Below are positions 14,806 through 24,156 of a DNA stretch of 64,000 nt, piece after piece. Location: the NCBI GenBank assembly GCA_030684575.1, contig JAUXVD010000020.1, forward strand, positions 1 to 64,000, written 5' to 3'. The translations under genes and the position numbers were made by a program. The notes below the pieces were generated by a model that searched no databases, was not told where the DNA came from, and saw only the letters and a program-made list of their open reading frames with translations. Origin of the DNA: Nitrospirota bacterium (GTDB taxonomy: Bacteria; Nitrospirota; Nitrospiria; Nitrospirales; Nitrospiraceae). Each line of letters opens with the position of its first letter. The first letter of the stretch is position 1.

Positions 14806-16253
14806 TGAGAGGAGTGGTCTGGCTCAGACGGGATCTGCGGCTGCGAGATCAACCGGCGCTCACTGCGGCCTGCACTGAATGCGATGAGGTCATTCCGCTC
14901 TTTGTATTCGACGATCCCCTCCTGCGTTCCGGGCAATTCGGCTCATCTTGCGTGACGTTCATGGTCTCCTGTCTGGTAGAGCTGGCCGGGACCCTGGACG
15001 AGCGAGGCCTTTCTCTACAATGGCGGCGGGGGGATCAGATCGAAGAGGTGCTCCGTTTCGTCGACGGCGTCAAGGCCGATGCGATCTACTGGAATCGCGA
15101 TTATGAACCGGCGTCGATCCTGCGAGATCGGAAAGTTCAGCAGGATCTTATGGCTCGTGGAGTGGTCGTTCGCACGTTCAAGGACCATGTGGTCTTCGAG
15201 GCCGAAGAGATCAGAGGGTCGACGGGAGATCCATTGCAGCGATACAGTGCCTATCGCGCCCGATGGTGGACCAAGTGGCATGCCGCACCCCCGCCGCTCC
15301 TACCCTCCCCTGCCAGATTGCGGAAACAGCGAACCGGCACCTCGTCACCCGGCATGGCGCTGCCGACAGTGGAAGAGCTCGGCTATCAGAACGTTCCCTT
15401 ATGGATCAAGCCGGGAGAGAAGGAGGCACAGCGGAGGCTCCGCTGGTTTCTCGATGGTCCTGTCCATCGCTATGTTGAAGGACGGAATCTTCCTGCGATC
15501 GACGGAACATCAAAATTATCTCCACAGTTCCGGTTCGGGACGCTCTCGGTACGGACCGCCGTGCATGCAGCCTTAGGCACACTCGCGACAGGCGGCCCCG
15601 TCTCGCGTCGCGACCTGCTCACCTGGATCGATGAATTGATCTGGCGGGAATTTTTCCAGCAAATCTTGTCCTCGTTTCCACAAGTGGCCTCCGGCCCGTT
15701 CCGAAGCAAGAACGGATTGCCCAGGCCCCGTCCAGCGGGAGCGGAGCGGAATCGTCTCTATGCTGCCTGGTGCGAAGGACGAACCGGTTATCCGCTGGTG
15801 GATGCAGGCATGCGGCAGCTGAACCAGACCGGCTGGATGCATAATCGCGTGCGGATGGTCGTGGCGTCGTTTCTCATCAAGGATCTTTGCATCGATTGGC
15901 AAAGTGGGGAGCGTTATTTCATGCAGCAACTCATCGATGCCGACCTGGCGGCCAATAACGGCAATTGGCAATGGGCCTCCGCGACAGGGACGGATTCCAT
16001 GCCGGGGTACAGGATTTTCAATCCCCTACTACAGAGCAAGAAGTTCGATCCGGACGGTGCCTACGTCCGACAGTATCTGCCGGAGCTTGCCGCCGTACCG
16101 ACTAACCGGATTCATGCGCCACATCTGATGACTCTGGACGAACAGGCTCTAGCCGGGTGCCGTATTGGCAGAGACTATCCTTCGCCCATCGTGGATCACC
16201 GGCAGGCCCGCGATGAATATTTAGCCCTTGGCAAACAACTGGTGACGAAATGA
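14805..16253 (+). CDS. phrB: Deoxyribodipyrimidine photolyase (CPD class I)
   Basis: The 482-residue product repairs UV-induced cyclobutane dimers using FADH- and blue light. The N-terminal antenna domain (about 1-130, VVWLRRDLRLRDQPAL) and C-terminal FAD domain (about 200-475) are complete. FAD/DNA-binding motifs are visible: DELIWREFFQQIL, GRTGYPLVDAGMRQLNQTGWMHNRVRM, and NNGNWQWASATGTDSMPGYRIFNP. Length matches the family. It overlaps the upstream gene by one base and the RudS gene by ATGA. Placement behind a B12 light-sensing repressor fits light induction. Confidence 0.93.
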   Translation: MRGVVWLRRDLRLRDQPALTAACTECDEVIPLFVFDDPLLRSGQFGSSCVTFMVSCLVELAGTLDERGLSLQWRRGDQIEEVLRFVDGVKADAIYWNRDYEPASILRDRKVQQDLMARGVVVRTFKDHVVFEAEEIRGSTGDPLQRYSAYRARWWTKWHAAPPPLLPSPARLRKQRTGTSSPGMALPTVEELGYQNVPLWIKPGEKEAQRRLRWFLDGPVHRYVEGRNLPAIDGTSKLSPQFRFGTLSVRTAVHAALGTLATGGPVSRRDLLTWIDELIWREFFQQILSSFPQVASGPFRSKNGLPRPRPAGAERNRLYAAWCEGRTGYPLVDAGMRQLNQTGWMHNRVRMVVASFLIKDLCIDWQSGERYFMQQLIDADLAANNGNWQWASATGTDSMPGYRIFNPLLQSKKFDPDGAYVRQYLPELAAVPTNRIHAPHLMTLDEQALAGCRIGRDYPSPIVDHRQARDEYLALGKQLVTK

Positions 16254-17203
16254 CGACCCTGGCGCTCCGTCTCGGGATCAGCCGTTGTCTCCTGGGGGAC
16301 GAAGTCCGGTTCGACGGGGGCCATAAGCGGGACAGTTTTCTGACCGATGTGTTGGCTCAATACGTGGAGTGGGTCCCGGTCTGCCCTGAGGTAGAAGCCG
16401 GTCTCGGCGCGCCCAGGGAAGCGATGCGGCTGATTGGTGATCCTCATCATCCACGGCTTGTGACAATCAAGAGTGGGACAGATCACACAGTCGCGGTCGA
16501 AAAGATGACCGAGAATCGTATCAAGGAACTCGAGGAGTTGGATCTCTCAGGGTATGTCTTTAAAAAGGGTTCGCCGAGCTGCGGGATGGAGCGGGTTCGT
16601 ATCTACAATGAGCAGGGGATGCCCAACCGGAATGGAGTCGGGCTGTTCGCCCGGGCTTTTATCGAGCAGTTTCCGCTGATTCCGGTCGAGGAGGAAGGGC
16701 GGCTTTGTGATGCGCCGCTCAGAGAGAATTTTATCGAACGGATCTTCTGTTACCGCCGCTGGCAGGATCTCGTACAGAGCGGAGTCACGAGGCAGAATCT
16801 GGTGCAGTTCCACACGATCCACAAATATTTGCTGTTGGCCCATAGCCCGCAGCAGTACCAAGTCCTCGGGCGGCTCGTCGGTCAAGCGGAGCGGTACCGT
16901 CCCAAGGAACTTGCAACCCGCTATGGCGAACTGTTCATGAACGCCTTGGCCATGAAGGCAACGGTGCGCAAGCATGTGAATGTCCTCCAACATATCCTGG
17001 GCTACTTCAAGGACCGATTGGGGTCTCAGGAAAAAGCTGAACTGTTGGTCGTGATCGGCGATTATCATCGTGGCCTCACGCCCCTGGTGGTTCCCCTGAC
17101 CCTGATCAAGCACTACGTCCGGATCTTTGACGTCAGCTACATTCGCGATCAGGTCTATCTCAATCCGCATCCAAAGGAGCTCATGTTGCGTAACCATGTG
17201 TAG
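16250..17203 (+). CDS. rudS: RudS-type tRNA 4-thiouridine desulfidase (DUF523-DUF1722)
   Basis: The 317-residue product is a two-domain protein. The TudS/DUF523 domain (about 1-150) has the three Fe-S cysteines C13 (SRCLLG), C45 (PVCPEVEAGLG) and C111 (GSPSCG). DUF1722 (about 185-310, FHTIHKYLLLAHSPQQYQVLGR) follows. Characterised fusions of this type (RudS) remove sulfur from s4U in tRNA using a [4Fe-4S] cluster and lessen near-UV growth arrest. The ATGA overlap with photolyase supports a joint UV/light role. Older annotations call it YbgA-like. Confidence 0.85.
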   Translation: MTTLALRLGISRCLLGDEVRFDGGHKRDSFLTDVLAQYVEWVPVCPEVEAGLGAPREAMRLIGDPHHPRLVTIKSGTDHTVAVEKMTENRIKELEELDLSGYVFKKGSPSCGMERVRIYNEQGMPNRNGVGLFARAFIEQFPLIPVEEEGRLCDAPLRENFIERIFCYRRWQDLVQSGVTRQNLVQFHTIHKYLLLAHSPQQYQVLGRLVGQAERYRPKELATRYGELFMNALAMKATVRKHVNVLQHILGYFKDRLGSQEKAELLVVIGDYHRGLTPLVVPLTLIKHYVRIFDVSYIRDQVYLNPHPKELMLRNHV

Positions 17204-17215
17204 AGAGGAGCCACC

Positions 17216-17587
17216 ATGCCACATGTCGTCATAGAAGAAGCCGGAGATCTGCAGGGCGTTTACCAGGCCTTCACGCCGATCATTCAGCGGGCGGGGACCG
17301 ATATTCTGAAAGTGCAGGAATGCTACCTGGGACGAAGTGGCAAAGAAGCACTCCTGGAGTCGATCGCGATCGAGCAGGGTGTTGCGTGCAATTTTTTCGT
17401 ACAGCTCAAATTGCACGAGAACGCTATCACGGTTCGGCTCTTGCCTGCCACAGATCCTGAGAAGACCCCCGCGGTGAAGAAGGTGATGGCCCTGGTGGCG
17501 GGATTCATCCGGACAGTATACCCGGGGAGTCGTTACGGGAAGACCAACCTACAAGACTACCTCGAGGCTACAACTGATTCACGGTGA
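17216..17587 (+). CDS. Conserved-looking hypothetical protein (123 aa)
   Basis: A soluble alpha/beta protein without signal peptide or membrane segment. It contains a hydrophobic core strand (ITVRLLPATD) and a C-terminal amphipathic segment with Tyr-Gly-Lys (SRYGKTNLQDYL). I recognise no domain. A GAGAGGAG site precedes the ATG, and the gene lies 12 bases after rudS in the same run. Confidence 0.65.
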   Translation: MPHVVIEEAGDLQGVYQAFTPIIQRAGTDILKVQECYLGRSGKEALLESIAIEQGVACNFFVQLKLHENAITVRLLPATDPEKTPAVKKVMALVAGFIRTVYPGSRYGKTNLQDYLEATTDSR

Positions 17588-17626
17588 AAGAAAACGGATG
17601 CGAGTTTACACAAGAGGAGCAACAAG

Positions 17627-18136
17627 ATGGCGGCAACGATGCGAGGAGTGATTTTAGTTGGTCATGGCGGCATTCCCAAGGGCTGCCCGCAGGAATTCGT
17701 GACGAAACTGAAACGGCTGGAGGGTCAGCGGCGTGCCGCAAAGATACCGCCTTCGGCAGAAGAAATCGAATTGGATACCAAGATCCGCCAGATGCCGAGG
17801 ACCCCGGAGACGGACCCCTATCAATCGGGGCTTGAAGCGGTGGCGGCTCAGTTGAAAGCCAACCTGGGAGAGGTGTTATTCGCCGTGGCCTACAATGAGT
17901 TCTGTGCGCCAACCTTGGAAGCATCGGTGGAGGAGTTGGTCCAGAAGGGCGCGACCCACATTACCGTGACCACGACGATGTTCACGCCTGGCGGATCACA
18001 CTCAGAGGTGGAAATTCCTGAAATCCTCGACCACTTGAGGCCGCTGTATCCGGATGTCGAACTGCGTTACGCCTGGCCGTTCGATTTGAAACTTGTCGCG
18101 AACATGCTGGCAGAGCAGGTGAAGCGCTTTTCCTGA
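17627..18136 (+). CDS. CbiX/sirohydrochlorin chelatase-like protein
   Basis: The 169-residue product has the CbiX/SirB N-terminal signature (GVILVGHGG, His at about 13) and a second strand with THITVTTTMFTPGGSHSEVEIPE, providing the second metal-site histidines. Chelatases of this fold insert Co2+ or Fe2+ or Ni2+ into sirohydrochlorin-type tetrapyrroles. An insertion (about 30-65) makes it longer than minimal CbiX. Near a B12-dependent regulator a link to cobalamin supply is tempting, but the substrate is unproven. Confidence 0.7.
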   Translation: MAATMRGVILVGHGGIPKGCPQEFVTKLKRLEGQRRAAKIPPSAEEIELDTKIRQMPRTPETDPYQSGLEAVAAQLKANLGEVLFAVAYNEFCAPTLEASVEELVQKGATHITVTTTMFTPGGSHSEVEIPEILDHLRPLYPDVELRYAWPFDLKLVANMLAEQVKRFS

Positions 18137-18304
18137 CAACATCTCACGGCGGACCCAACCGCGCGTGTATCGCATGAGGATAGAAGGATATGGGGAGCGA
18201 CGACACGGTGATCCGACGACTAGCCGTTCCGCTATCAGTGGCTCTTGACGATGGAACCTGTTTCACAGTGCAGGGAACATGGGACCATGTTGGAGGTTAA
18301 GCCC

Positions 18305-19369
18305 ATGCAACATCTCACGCCTCTTGTATTAAACCTGGCCGAACAGGGGCTCTTTCCGGACGTGGCAACTCGATGGGGGATTCGGCAATTGCTTAAGCAG
18401 CGCCTCCGGGACATCCGGTCAGGTGACGCTCGAGCAGCAGCGCGGCAGGAAATGAGATTTATCGAGGAAATGCGTCGTGCGCCCATCGCAGTGGTACCGG
18501 AGAAAGCCAATGATCAGCACTACGAGGTCCCGGCTGAGTTCTTCCGGCAGGTCCTCGGGCCTCACCTGAAATACAGCAGCGCGTTCTGGCCCGCCAACGC
18601 GACGACCCTAGCCCAAGCAGAAGCCGCCGGCCTGCGTGAGTCCTGCCTGCATGCGGGCCTGATGAACGGGCAGACGGTTCTTGAGCTCGGATGCGGTTGG
18701 GGGTCCCTTACGTTGTGGATGGCGGAGCATTACCCCGACAGCCGTATCACGGCGGTCTCCAATTCCCGCTCGCAGCGGGCTTACATCGAGGCCCAGGCCA
18801 GAGAACGTGGCCTGCAGAACCGGGTTCGGGTATTGACCTGCGACATGAATACATTCGAGATCGACCCCGGGCAATTCGATCGGGTGGTGTCGGTAGAAAT
18901 GTTCGAACACATGCGTAACTGGCCTGACCTATTTGCGCGCGTCCGACGATGGCTGAGACCGGGCGGCCAGTTCTTCATGCACGTGTTCGTGCATCGCGCT
19001 ACTTCGTACTTGTTCGAAGACCGAGGGCCTGCCGACTGGATGAGTCGTCAATTTTTCACGGGCGGGATGATGCCCAGCGCTGGCCTGCCGCTGGCCTGTC
19101 AGGACCAACTCGCCTGTGTGGCCCGCTGGCGGTGGGACGGCACGCACTATGAGAAAACGGCCAACGCCTGGCTGACCAATATGGATGCCGCCCGCGAGAC
19201 ACTCTGGCCCGTGATCGAGCGTATCTACGGCAAGGCCCACGCGCGAGCCTGGTGGGGGCGGTGGCGTATCTTCTTTATGGCCTGTGCCGAGCTGTTCGGC
19301 TATGAGGAGGGCCGACAATGGGGGGTCAATCACTATCTCTTCGAAAAACCAGCGGCGAGTGCTTCATGA
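18305..19369 (+). CDS. Cfa-family SAM-dependent methyltransferase (first)
   Basis: ATG 18305 follows GGAGG at eight bases; upstream starts lack support. The 354-residue product is a COG2230 methyltransferase. SAM motif I is VLELGCGWGSLTLWMA, motif II surroundings are FDRVVSVEMFEHM, and SQRAYIEAQARERGL is typical. It lacks the N-terminal domain of true cyclopropane synthases and resembles the plant coclaurine-N-methyltransferase-like branch found in light/singlet-oxygen clusters. It may methylate unsaturated acyl chains. It overlaps the following DUF2878 gene (ATGA). Confidence 0.85.
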   Translation: MQHLTPLVLNLAEQGLFPDVATRWGIRQLLKQRLRDIRSGDARAAARQEMRFIEEMRRAPIAVVPEKANDQHYEVPAEFFRQVLGPHLKYSSAFWPANATTLAQAEAAGLRESCLHAGLMNGQTVLELGCGWGSLTLWMAEHYPDSRITAVSNSRSQRAYIEAQARERGLQNRVRVLTCDMNTFEIDPGQFDRVVSVEMFEHMRNWPDLFARVRRWLRPGGQFFMHVFVHRATSYLFEDRGPADWMSRQFFTGGMMPSAGLPLACQDQLACVARWRWDGTHYEKTANAWLTNMDAARETLWPVIERIYGKAHARAWWGRWRIFFMACAELFGYEEGRQWGVNHYLFEKPAASAS

Positions 19370-19917
19370 AGATGAGCACCACGATGATCCTGAGCAACTT
19401 CGTACTCTTTCAAATCGGCTGGTTTGCGTGTGTGTGGAGCGCCGCGGCACACAAGCCCTGGATCGGCGTGCTGGTGACGACGGGAGTGGTGGGCGCGCAT
19501 GTGCTCCGCGCTGCCCTGCCAATGGCGGAGCTCAAGCTGGTATTCCTGGCACTCGCCTTGGGACTCGTCTTCGACAGCCTGTTGGTATGGGAGGGCTGGC
19601 TTCAATATTCCTCGGGAATCATGATCCAACACATTGCCCCCTATTGGATCGTGGCGTTGTGGGGGCTCTTCGCAACCCTCTTGAATGTTTCGTTGCGTTG
19701 GATGAGGGGGCGCTGGGTCATCGCAGTTGTGTTTGGAGCTGCCGGGGGTCCTGCCGCCTACTATGGTGGCCTCCGCCTAGGCGCGCTGGAATTCGGCAAT
19801 ATGCCCGCGGGTCTGTTAGCTCTGGCCATTGGCTGGGCGGTGCTGACGCCGCTGCTGCTGGCATTGTCGGCTCGTTTTGACGGCTATGCCGGTCTGCTGG
19901 AGAAGAAGACATCATGA
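19366..19917 (+). CDS. DUF2878 membrane protein
   Basis: Start set at ATG 19366, which overlaps the methyltransferase stop as ATGA. The 183-residue product has five or six transmembrane helices. The motif NFVLFQIGWFACVWSAA, with HxPWIG after it, is characteristic of DUF2878. The family co-occurs with Cfa-like enzymes and DUF1295 in light-inducible clusters; activity unknown. A broken second copy lies at 25475-25969. Confidence 0.8.
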   Translation: MKMSTTMILSNFVLFQIGWFACVWSAAAHKPWIGVLVTTGVVGAHVLRAALPMAELKLVFLALALGLVFDSLLVWEGWLQYSSGIMIQHIAPYWIVALWGLFATLLNVSLRWMRGRWVIAVVFGAAGGPAAYYGGLRLGALEFGNMPAGLLALAIGWAVLTPLLLALSARFDGYAGLLEKKTS

Positions 19918-20723
19918 GTCTATCGCTCTATGTCTTGGGACTAGTTTCAACGCTGGGTCTGGCGACCCTGACATGGGTGGTCAGCGTCCTCAAGCGCGAT
20001 GTGAGCATCGTGGACGGCGTATGGGCCTTGATGCTCCTCGCCGCCGCGACGGTGTACGCCACCGGCGCGGAGCCCTATACGGGACGGACGACGCTCATCC
20101 TGACGCTGGTTGTGCTGTGGGCCGTGCGCCTGTCAGCCCATATCATCCATCGTAACTGGGGTGAGCCAGAGGACCGGCGTTATCGAGACATCCGCCAGAA
20201 ATACGAACCCAATTTCGCATTGAAGAGTCTTGGCCTCATCTTCTGGTTTCAGGCGGGACTGGCATCGATCATCTCCATGCCCCTCTGGCCGGCTCTTACC
20301 GTTCCGGTCGAAGCGGGATCCATCGATATACTGGCGACGACGGTATGGACCGTCGGCATGATTTTCGAAGGTATCGGAGATTGGCAGCTGTCACGGTTCA
20401 AAGCCGACCCGGCGAACCACGGCAAGGTGATGGACCGCGGACTCTGGCGCTACACACGGCATCCCAACTACTTCGGCGAGTGCCTGATCTGGTGGGGCTT
20501 CTTCCTCTTTGCGCTGCCCGCCGGGGCCTGGTGGACGGTCGCGGGGCCCCTGCTCCTCACATATATGCTCTTGAAATTCTCAGGCGTGACCTTGATGGAG
20601 CAGACCATCGTCGAGCGGCGACCGGCGTATCGAGCCTACATCGCAAGGACCAATGCCTTCATTCCCGGTCCGCCGAAACAGGGTATGCAGGCCTCCATTC
20701 CAGGAAATAGACGTCATGATTAG
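19914..20723 (+). CDS. DUF1295 membrane protein (steroid 5-alpha-reductase-like)
   Basis: The 269-residue product has about seven transmembrane helices. The C-terminal signature (GLWRYTRHPNYFGECLIWWGFF) defines the DUF1295/ICMT-like fold that binds NADPH or SAM near the membrane. It overlaps both neighbours (ATGA upstream, eight bases downstream). Homologues accompany COG2907/DUF1365/Cfa genes in the singlet-oxygen response of Rhodobacter; a role in reducing or modifying unsaturated acyl chains is inferred. Confidence 0.85.
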   Translation: MSLSLYVLGLVSTLGLATLTWVVSVLKRDVSIVDGVWALMLLAAATVYATGAEPYTGRTTLILTLVVLWAVRLSAHIIHRNWGEPEDRRYRDIRQKYEPNFALKSLGLIFWFQAGLASIISMPLWPALTVPVEAGSIDILATTVWTVGMIFEGIGDWQLSRFKADPANHGKVMDRGLWRYTRHPNYFGECLIWWGFFLFALPAGAWWTVAGPLLLTYMLLKFSGVTLMEQTIVERRPAYRAYIARTNAFIPGPPKQGMQASIPGNRRHD

Positions 20724-21387
20724 CGCGTGTTCCGCGACCAGCGGGTTTCGTATCGCGGTGGCCTTTCTCGGATTCCTGACGTGCCTTGGAAGCGCATCCC
20801 AACAGGCTTGGAGCGCCGCCTCACAGACCTATGACTTCAAGGTCTTCCTTGGCAAGGATGAAATCGGACACCAGCGCTTTAACATCTCTTCGGAAGGCGA
20901 CCGGACCCAGGTCCAGGTAGACGCGCAGTTCACGGTCAAATTCCTGTACATCACGGTCTACACCTATCGGCATACCAACGTCGAAACATGGAAGGGGACG
21001 TGCCTGCGCGAAATTCACGCGGAGACGGATGATAACGGCGACTCTTTCTTCGTGAACGGAATTGTTCGGAACGGACAGTTGCAGGTGCAGACACAGGCCG
21101 GGAACTGGATTGGCGAGGGATGTATCAAGACCTTTGCCTACTGGAACCCTGAGTGGATTAAGGGCGAGCGATTGCTGAATTCGCAGACCGGCGAACATCA
21201 GCCAGTATCGATTCTTGCGGTGGGTGAAGAGACGATCCCCGTGCAGGGAGTCCCGACGCGAGCCATCCACCGCCGGATCGTTACGGATAAGTTTGCGGTC
21301 GATCTCTGGTACACCTTGAACGGCAGATGGGTCGCGCTGCAATCCACCACGAAAAAGGGCGACACCCTTCGCTATACGCTCCAGTGA
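20716..21387 (+). CDS. Exported DUF6134-family protein
   Basis: Start set at ATG 20716, inside the end of the DUF1295 gene. The 223-residue product has a signal peptide (through about residue 35) and a beta-rich body (YDFKVFLGKDEIGHQRFNI), the pattern of the DUF6134 family. Such proteins are predicted periplasmic lipid- or envelope-associated beta proteins of unknown role. It lies directly before the lipocalin gene. Confidence 0.7.
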   Translation: MISACSATSGFRIAVAFLGFLTCLGSASQQAWSAASQTYDFKVFLGKDEIGHQRFNISSEGDRTQVQVDAQFTVKFLYITVYTYRHTNVETWKGTCLREIHAETDDNGDSFFVNGIVRNGQLQVQTQAGNWIGEGCIKTFAYWNPEWIKGERLLNSQTGEHQPVSILAVGEETIPVQGVPTRAIHRRIVTDKFAVDLWYTLNGRWVALQSTTKKGDTLRYTLQ

Positions 21388-21394
21388 GGACCCC

Positions 21395-21925
21395 ATGTCA
21401 TCTATGAAGCCATCATTCTTCTTGCCCATTATGCTGCTCGTACTCGCAGCCTGCGGCAGCCCACCACCCATTCACACCGCGACAACCGTGGACCTGGAGC
21501 GGTTCATGGGGGACTGGTATGTCATCGCCAATATTCCAACCTTTATTGAGACGAATGCCTACAACGCCATGGAGTCCTATCGCATGGACCAGGATGGCAC
21601 AGTGGCCACTACCTTTAGCTTCCGCGAGGGCGGCTTTGAGAGGGAGCGCAAAACCTATCATCCGACCGGCTATATCATCGACAGGCAATCGAATGCTGTC
21701 TGGGGCATGCAATTCATCTGGCCGATCAAGTCCGACTATCGCATTATCTACGTAAACGATGCCTACGACCAGACCATCATTGGCAGGATACAACGCGATT
21801 ACGTCTGGCTGATGGCACGAACACCGCAGATTTCCGAAGCTGATTACCAGCGGTTCCTGCAGCTCATCACCAAGGAAGGCTACGATGTCTCCAAAGTCCG
21901 GAGGGTGCCACAACAGTGGAACTAG
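21395..21925 (+). CDS. blc: Lipocalin lipoprotein (Blc-type)
   Basis: The 176-residue product has a lipoprotein signal (LLVLAACGS) and a bacterial lipocalin barrel: DLERFMGDWYVIANIPTF is the first conserved motif and YVWLMARTP the third. Blc proteins bind lysophospholipids or fatty acids at the outer membrane. GAGG precedes the ATG. It belongs to the lipid-remodelling block. Confidence 0.88.
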   Translation: MSSMKPSFFLPIMLLVLAACGSPPPIHTATTVDLERFMGDWYVIANIPTFIETNAYNAMESYRMDQDGTVATTFSFREGGFERERKTYHPTGYIIDRQSNAVWGMQFIWPIKSDYRIIYVNDAYDQTIIGRIQRDYVWLMARTPQISEADYQRFLQLITKEGYDVSKVRRVPQQWN

Positions 21926-22043
21926 TGGGCCATGGGGGAAATATGGGACACGGTGATCGCTCTGGGTTAACAGACCAGCCCTGAGTGGGAGCCGGGTCGT
22001 CGCTCATCGCCAGTACGAGGGAATCAGCCCGGGTGTCGCTGCG

Positions 22044-22109
22044 ATGACGACCTCTTTTGCAATCAATCTTGGTCCGAACCCGATCAACGAGGCGCTGAAG
22101 ACCGTATGA
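22044..22109 (+). CDS. Possible 21-residue coupling ORF before the COG2907 gene
   Basis: The frame encodes [21 protein letters not shown] and its TGA overlaps the next start as ATGA. The COG2907 gene has no visible Shine-Dalgarno, so translation could be coupled through this frame. The same frame stays open back to about 21957, so it might equally be the tail of a lost gene. Confidence 0.3.
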   Translation: MTTSFAINLGPNPINEALKTV

Positions 22110-23368
22110 AAATCGCGATTGTCGGCACAGGCATCTCGGGGATGGTCGCAGCCTATCTACTTCACCGAGATCATGAGATCACCGTCTTCGAGGCCGCCGG
22201 GTATGTCGGAGGACACACGAATACGATTGATGTCACATTGAATGGCCAGACCTATGCCATCGACACGGGATTCATCGTCTTCAACGACTGGACCTACCCG
22301 AATTTCATTGCGCTGCTGAAGAAGCTCGGCGTCGAATCGCAGGCGAGCGACATGAGTTTCAGTGTCAAGTGCGAGCGGACCGGCCTGGAGTACAACGGCG
22401 CGTCACTGAATACACTCTTCGCCCAACGACGAAATCTTCTCCAGCCGTCGTTCTATCGCATGATCCGCGACATCCTCCGCTTCAATCGTGAATCGTTGGA
22501 ACTCCTCCGCCAGCCGGAGCCCGGCCCGTCGCTCAAGGCGTATCTTGAGGCGAACCGCTACTCAAGCGAGTTCATCGACCACTATATTGTGCCCATGGGA
22601 GCGGCAATCTGGTCCGCCGACCATGCCACAATGTCGGACTTTCCTGCCCGCTACCTGGTGCAGTTCTTCAAAAACCACGGCATGTTATCCGTCGATCACC
22701 GTCCGACATGGCGCGTGGTCCAGGGGGGATCGCGGCGTTACGCTGAAACATTGGTTGCGTCGTTTCGGGATCGCATCCATCTGAAGTCGCCGGTCGAATC
22801 GATCAGCCGCTATCCGGACTTCGTGGAGGTCCGTACCCGTCTCGCCGGTCGAAACGAGCGGACGCTCCGGTTCGACCATGTGATGATAGGCACGCACAGC
22901 AATCAGGCGCTCGCGATGCTGGCCGACCCTTCACCGAGTGAACAAGACATCCTGGGCGCTATCCGCTACCAAGAGAATGAAGCAGTGCTGCATACCGATG
23001 CGTCGCTCCTGCCTCGCAGGAAACTGGCCTGGGCTGCCTGGAACTATCATCTCCTGCCCACTCAACCGGATCGTGCGGTGGTGACCTATCACATGAATCG
23101 GCTCCAGCGTCTGTCGGCCTCTCACGAATTCTGCGTAACCTTGAACCATACGCGGGCCATCGATCCGGCCAAGATCCTGCGCCGTATCACCTATCACCAT
23201 CCGATCTATTCGCCGGAAGCGGTTGCGGCGCAGAAGCGGCATGGCGCGATCAGCGGGATCAATAGAACATCCTACTGCGGCGCGTACTGGGGCTTTGGAT
23301 TCCACGAGGATGGGGTGAAGAGCGCGTTGGCAGCCTGCAAGCCATTCGGCAAGGATCTGTCGTCATGA
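22106..23368 (+). CDS. FAD-dependent oxidoreductase, COG2907 family
   Basis: The 420-residue product is an amine-oxidase-type flavoprotein. The Rossmann dinucleotide motif is at 4-32 ([26 protein letters not shown]) and GGHTNTI is the conserved segment after it; a substrate domain follows. Related flavoproteins work with Cfa-like methyltransferases to desaturate acyl chains in Rhodobacter furan-fatty-acid synthesis (UfaD/UfaM); equivalence here is inference. It overlaps DUF1365 by ATGA. Confidence 0.87.
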   Translation: MKIAIVGTGISGMVAAYLLHRDHEITVFEAAGYVGGHTNTIDVTLNGQTYAIDTGFIVFNDWTYPNFIALLKKLGVESQASDMSFSVKCERTGLEYNGASLNTLFAQRRNLLQPSFYRMIRDILRFNRESLELLRQPEPGPSLKAYLEANRYSSEFIDHYIVPMGAAIWSADHATMSDFPARYLVQFFKNHGMLSVDHRPTWRVVQGGSRRYAETLVASFRDRIHLKSPVESISRYPDFVEVRTRLAGRNERTLRFDHVMIGTHSNQALAMLADPSPSEQDILGAIRYQENEAVLHTDASLLPRRKLAWAAWNYHLLPTQPDRAVVTYHMNRLQRLSASHEFCVTLNHTRAIDPAKILRRITYHHPIYSPEAVAAQKRHGAISGINRTSYCGAYWGFGFHEDGVKSALAACKPFGKDLSS

Positions 23369-24156
23369 ACAGTTGTATCTACACCGGGAACGTTCGGCAC
23401 CGTCGCTTCAGTCCGGTGCCGCATGCCTTCACCTACCGGCTCTTCATGATGTATCTGGATTTGGACGAACTGCCGACGGTGTTCAGACCGCACTGGCTCT
23501 GGTCTGTCGATCGAAGCGGCTTGGCTTCGTTCAAACGCAGGGACCACTTCGGCGATCCAGCTATTCCGTTGGATCACGCGGTTCGCGAGTTGGTGCAACA
23601 ACATACGGGTCTGCGACCAACCGGTCCCATCAGGCTGCTCTCCCACCTCCGGTACTTCGGCTATGTCTTTAATCCGGTCAGCTTCTATTTTTGCTACGAC
23701 TCGTCAGGCGATCACGTCGAGTCCATTGTCGCAGAGATCACGAATACGCCCTGGGGTGAGAGACATTGTTACGTGTTGGGGCCAAAAGACAACCTGGCAG
23801 TGGGATCGCGCAAGCGGTACCGCCTGAACAAAGTGTTTCACATCTCTCCGTTCATCGACATGAACGTGGCCTATGATTGGAGGTTTTCCGATCCGACAAC
23901 TCAACTGGCCATCCATATGGAAAATCTTCGTGACGGCCAACCGTTCTTCGACGCAACGATGGTGCTGAAGCGGAAGGAGGTCTCCAGTGCCTCACTCGCG
24001 CAGGTACTCGTGCAATATCCCCTGATGACGGCACAAGTCATCGGAGCCATCCATTGGCAAGCACTAAAGCTGTGGCTCAAGGGAGTTCCGTTTCTTTCAC
24101 ATCCGAAGAAAGAGAAGGAGGCGTCGCCAGAGGCGACGAGGCAATCACACCCATGA
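23365..24156 (+). CDS. DUF1365 protein
   Basis: The 263-residue soluble protein has the DUF1365 hallmarks: the N-terminal [19 protein letters not shown], then [18 protein letters not shown] and [14 protein letters not shown]. The family is almost always encoded between a COG2907 flavoprotein and a Cfa-type methyltransferase, exactly as here, with ATGA overlaps on both sides. The reaction is unknown; a role in modifying unsaturated fatty acyl chains is inferred from the partnership. Confidence 0.88.
   Translation: MNSCIYTGNVRHRRFSPVPHAFTYRLFMMYLDLDELPTVFRPHWLWSVDRSGLASFKRRDHFGDPAIPLDHAVRELVQQHTGLRPTGPIRLLSHLRYFGYVFNPVSFYFCYDSSGDHVESIVAEITNTPWGERHCYVLGPKDNLAVGSRKRYRLNKVFHISPFIDMNVAYDWRFSDPTTQLAIHMENLRDGQPFFDATMVLKRKEVSSASLAQVLVQYPLMTAQVIGAIHWQALKLWLKGVPFLSHPKKEKEASPEATRQSHP

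Noticed and set aside
17627-18136. Calling the CbiX-like gene a cobalt chelatase for B12 synthesis
   Set aside because: No other cobalamin-synthesis gene is in the window and the fold also covers Fe and Ni chelatases, so only the family is reported.
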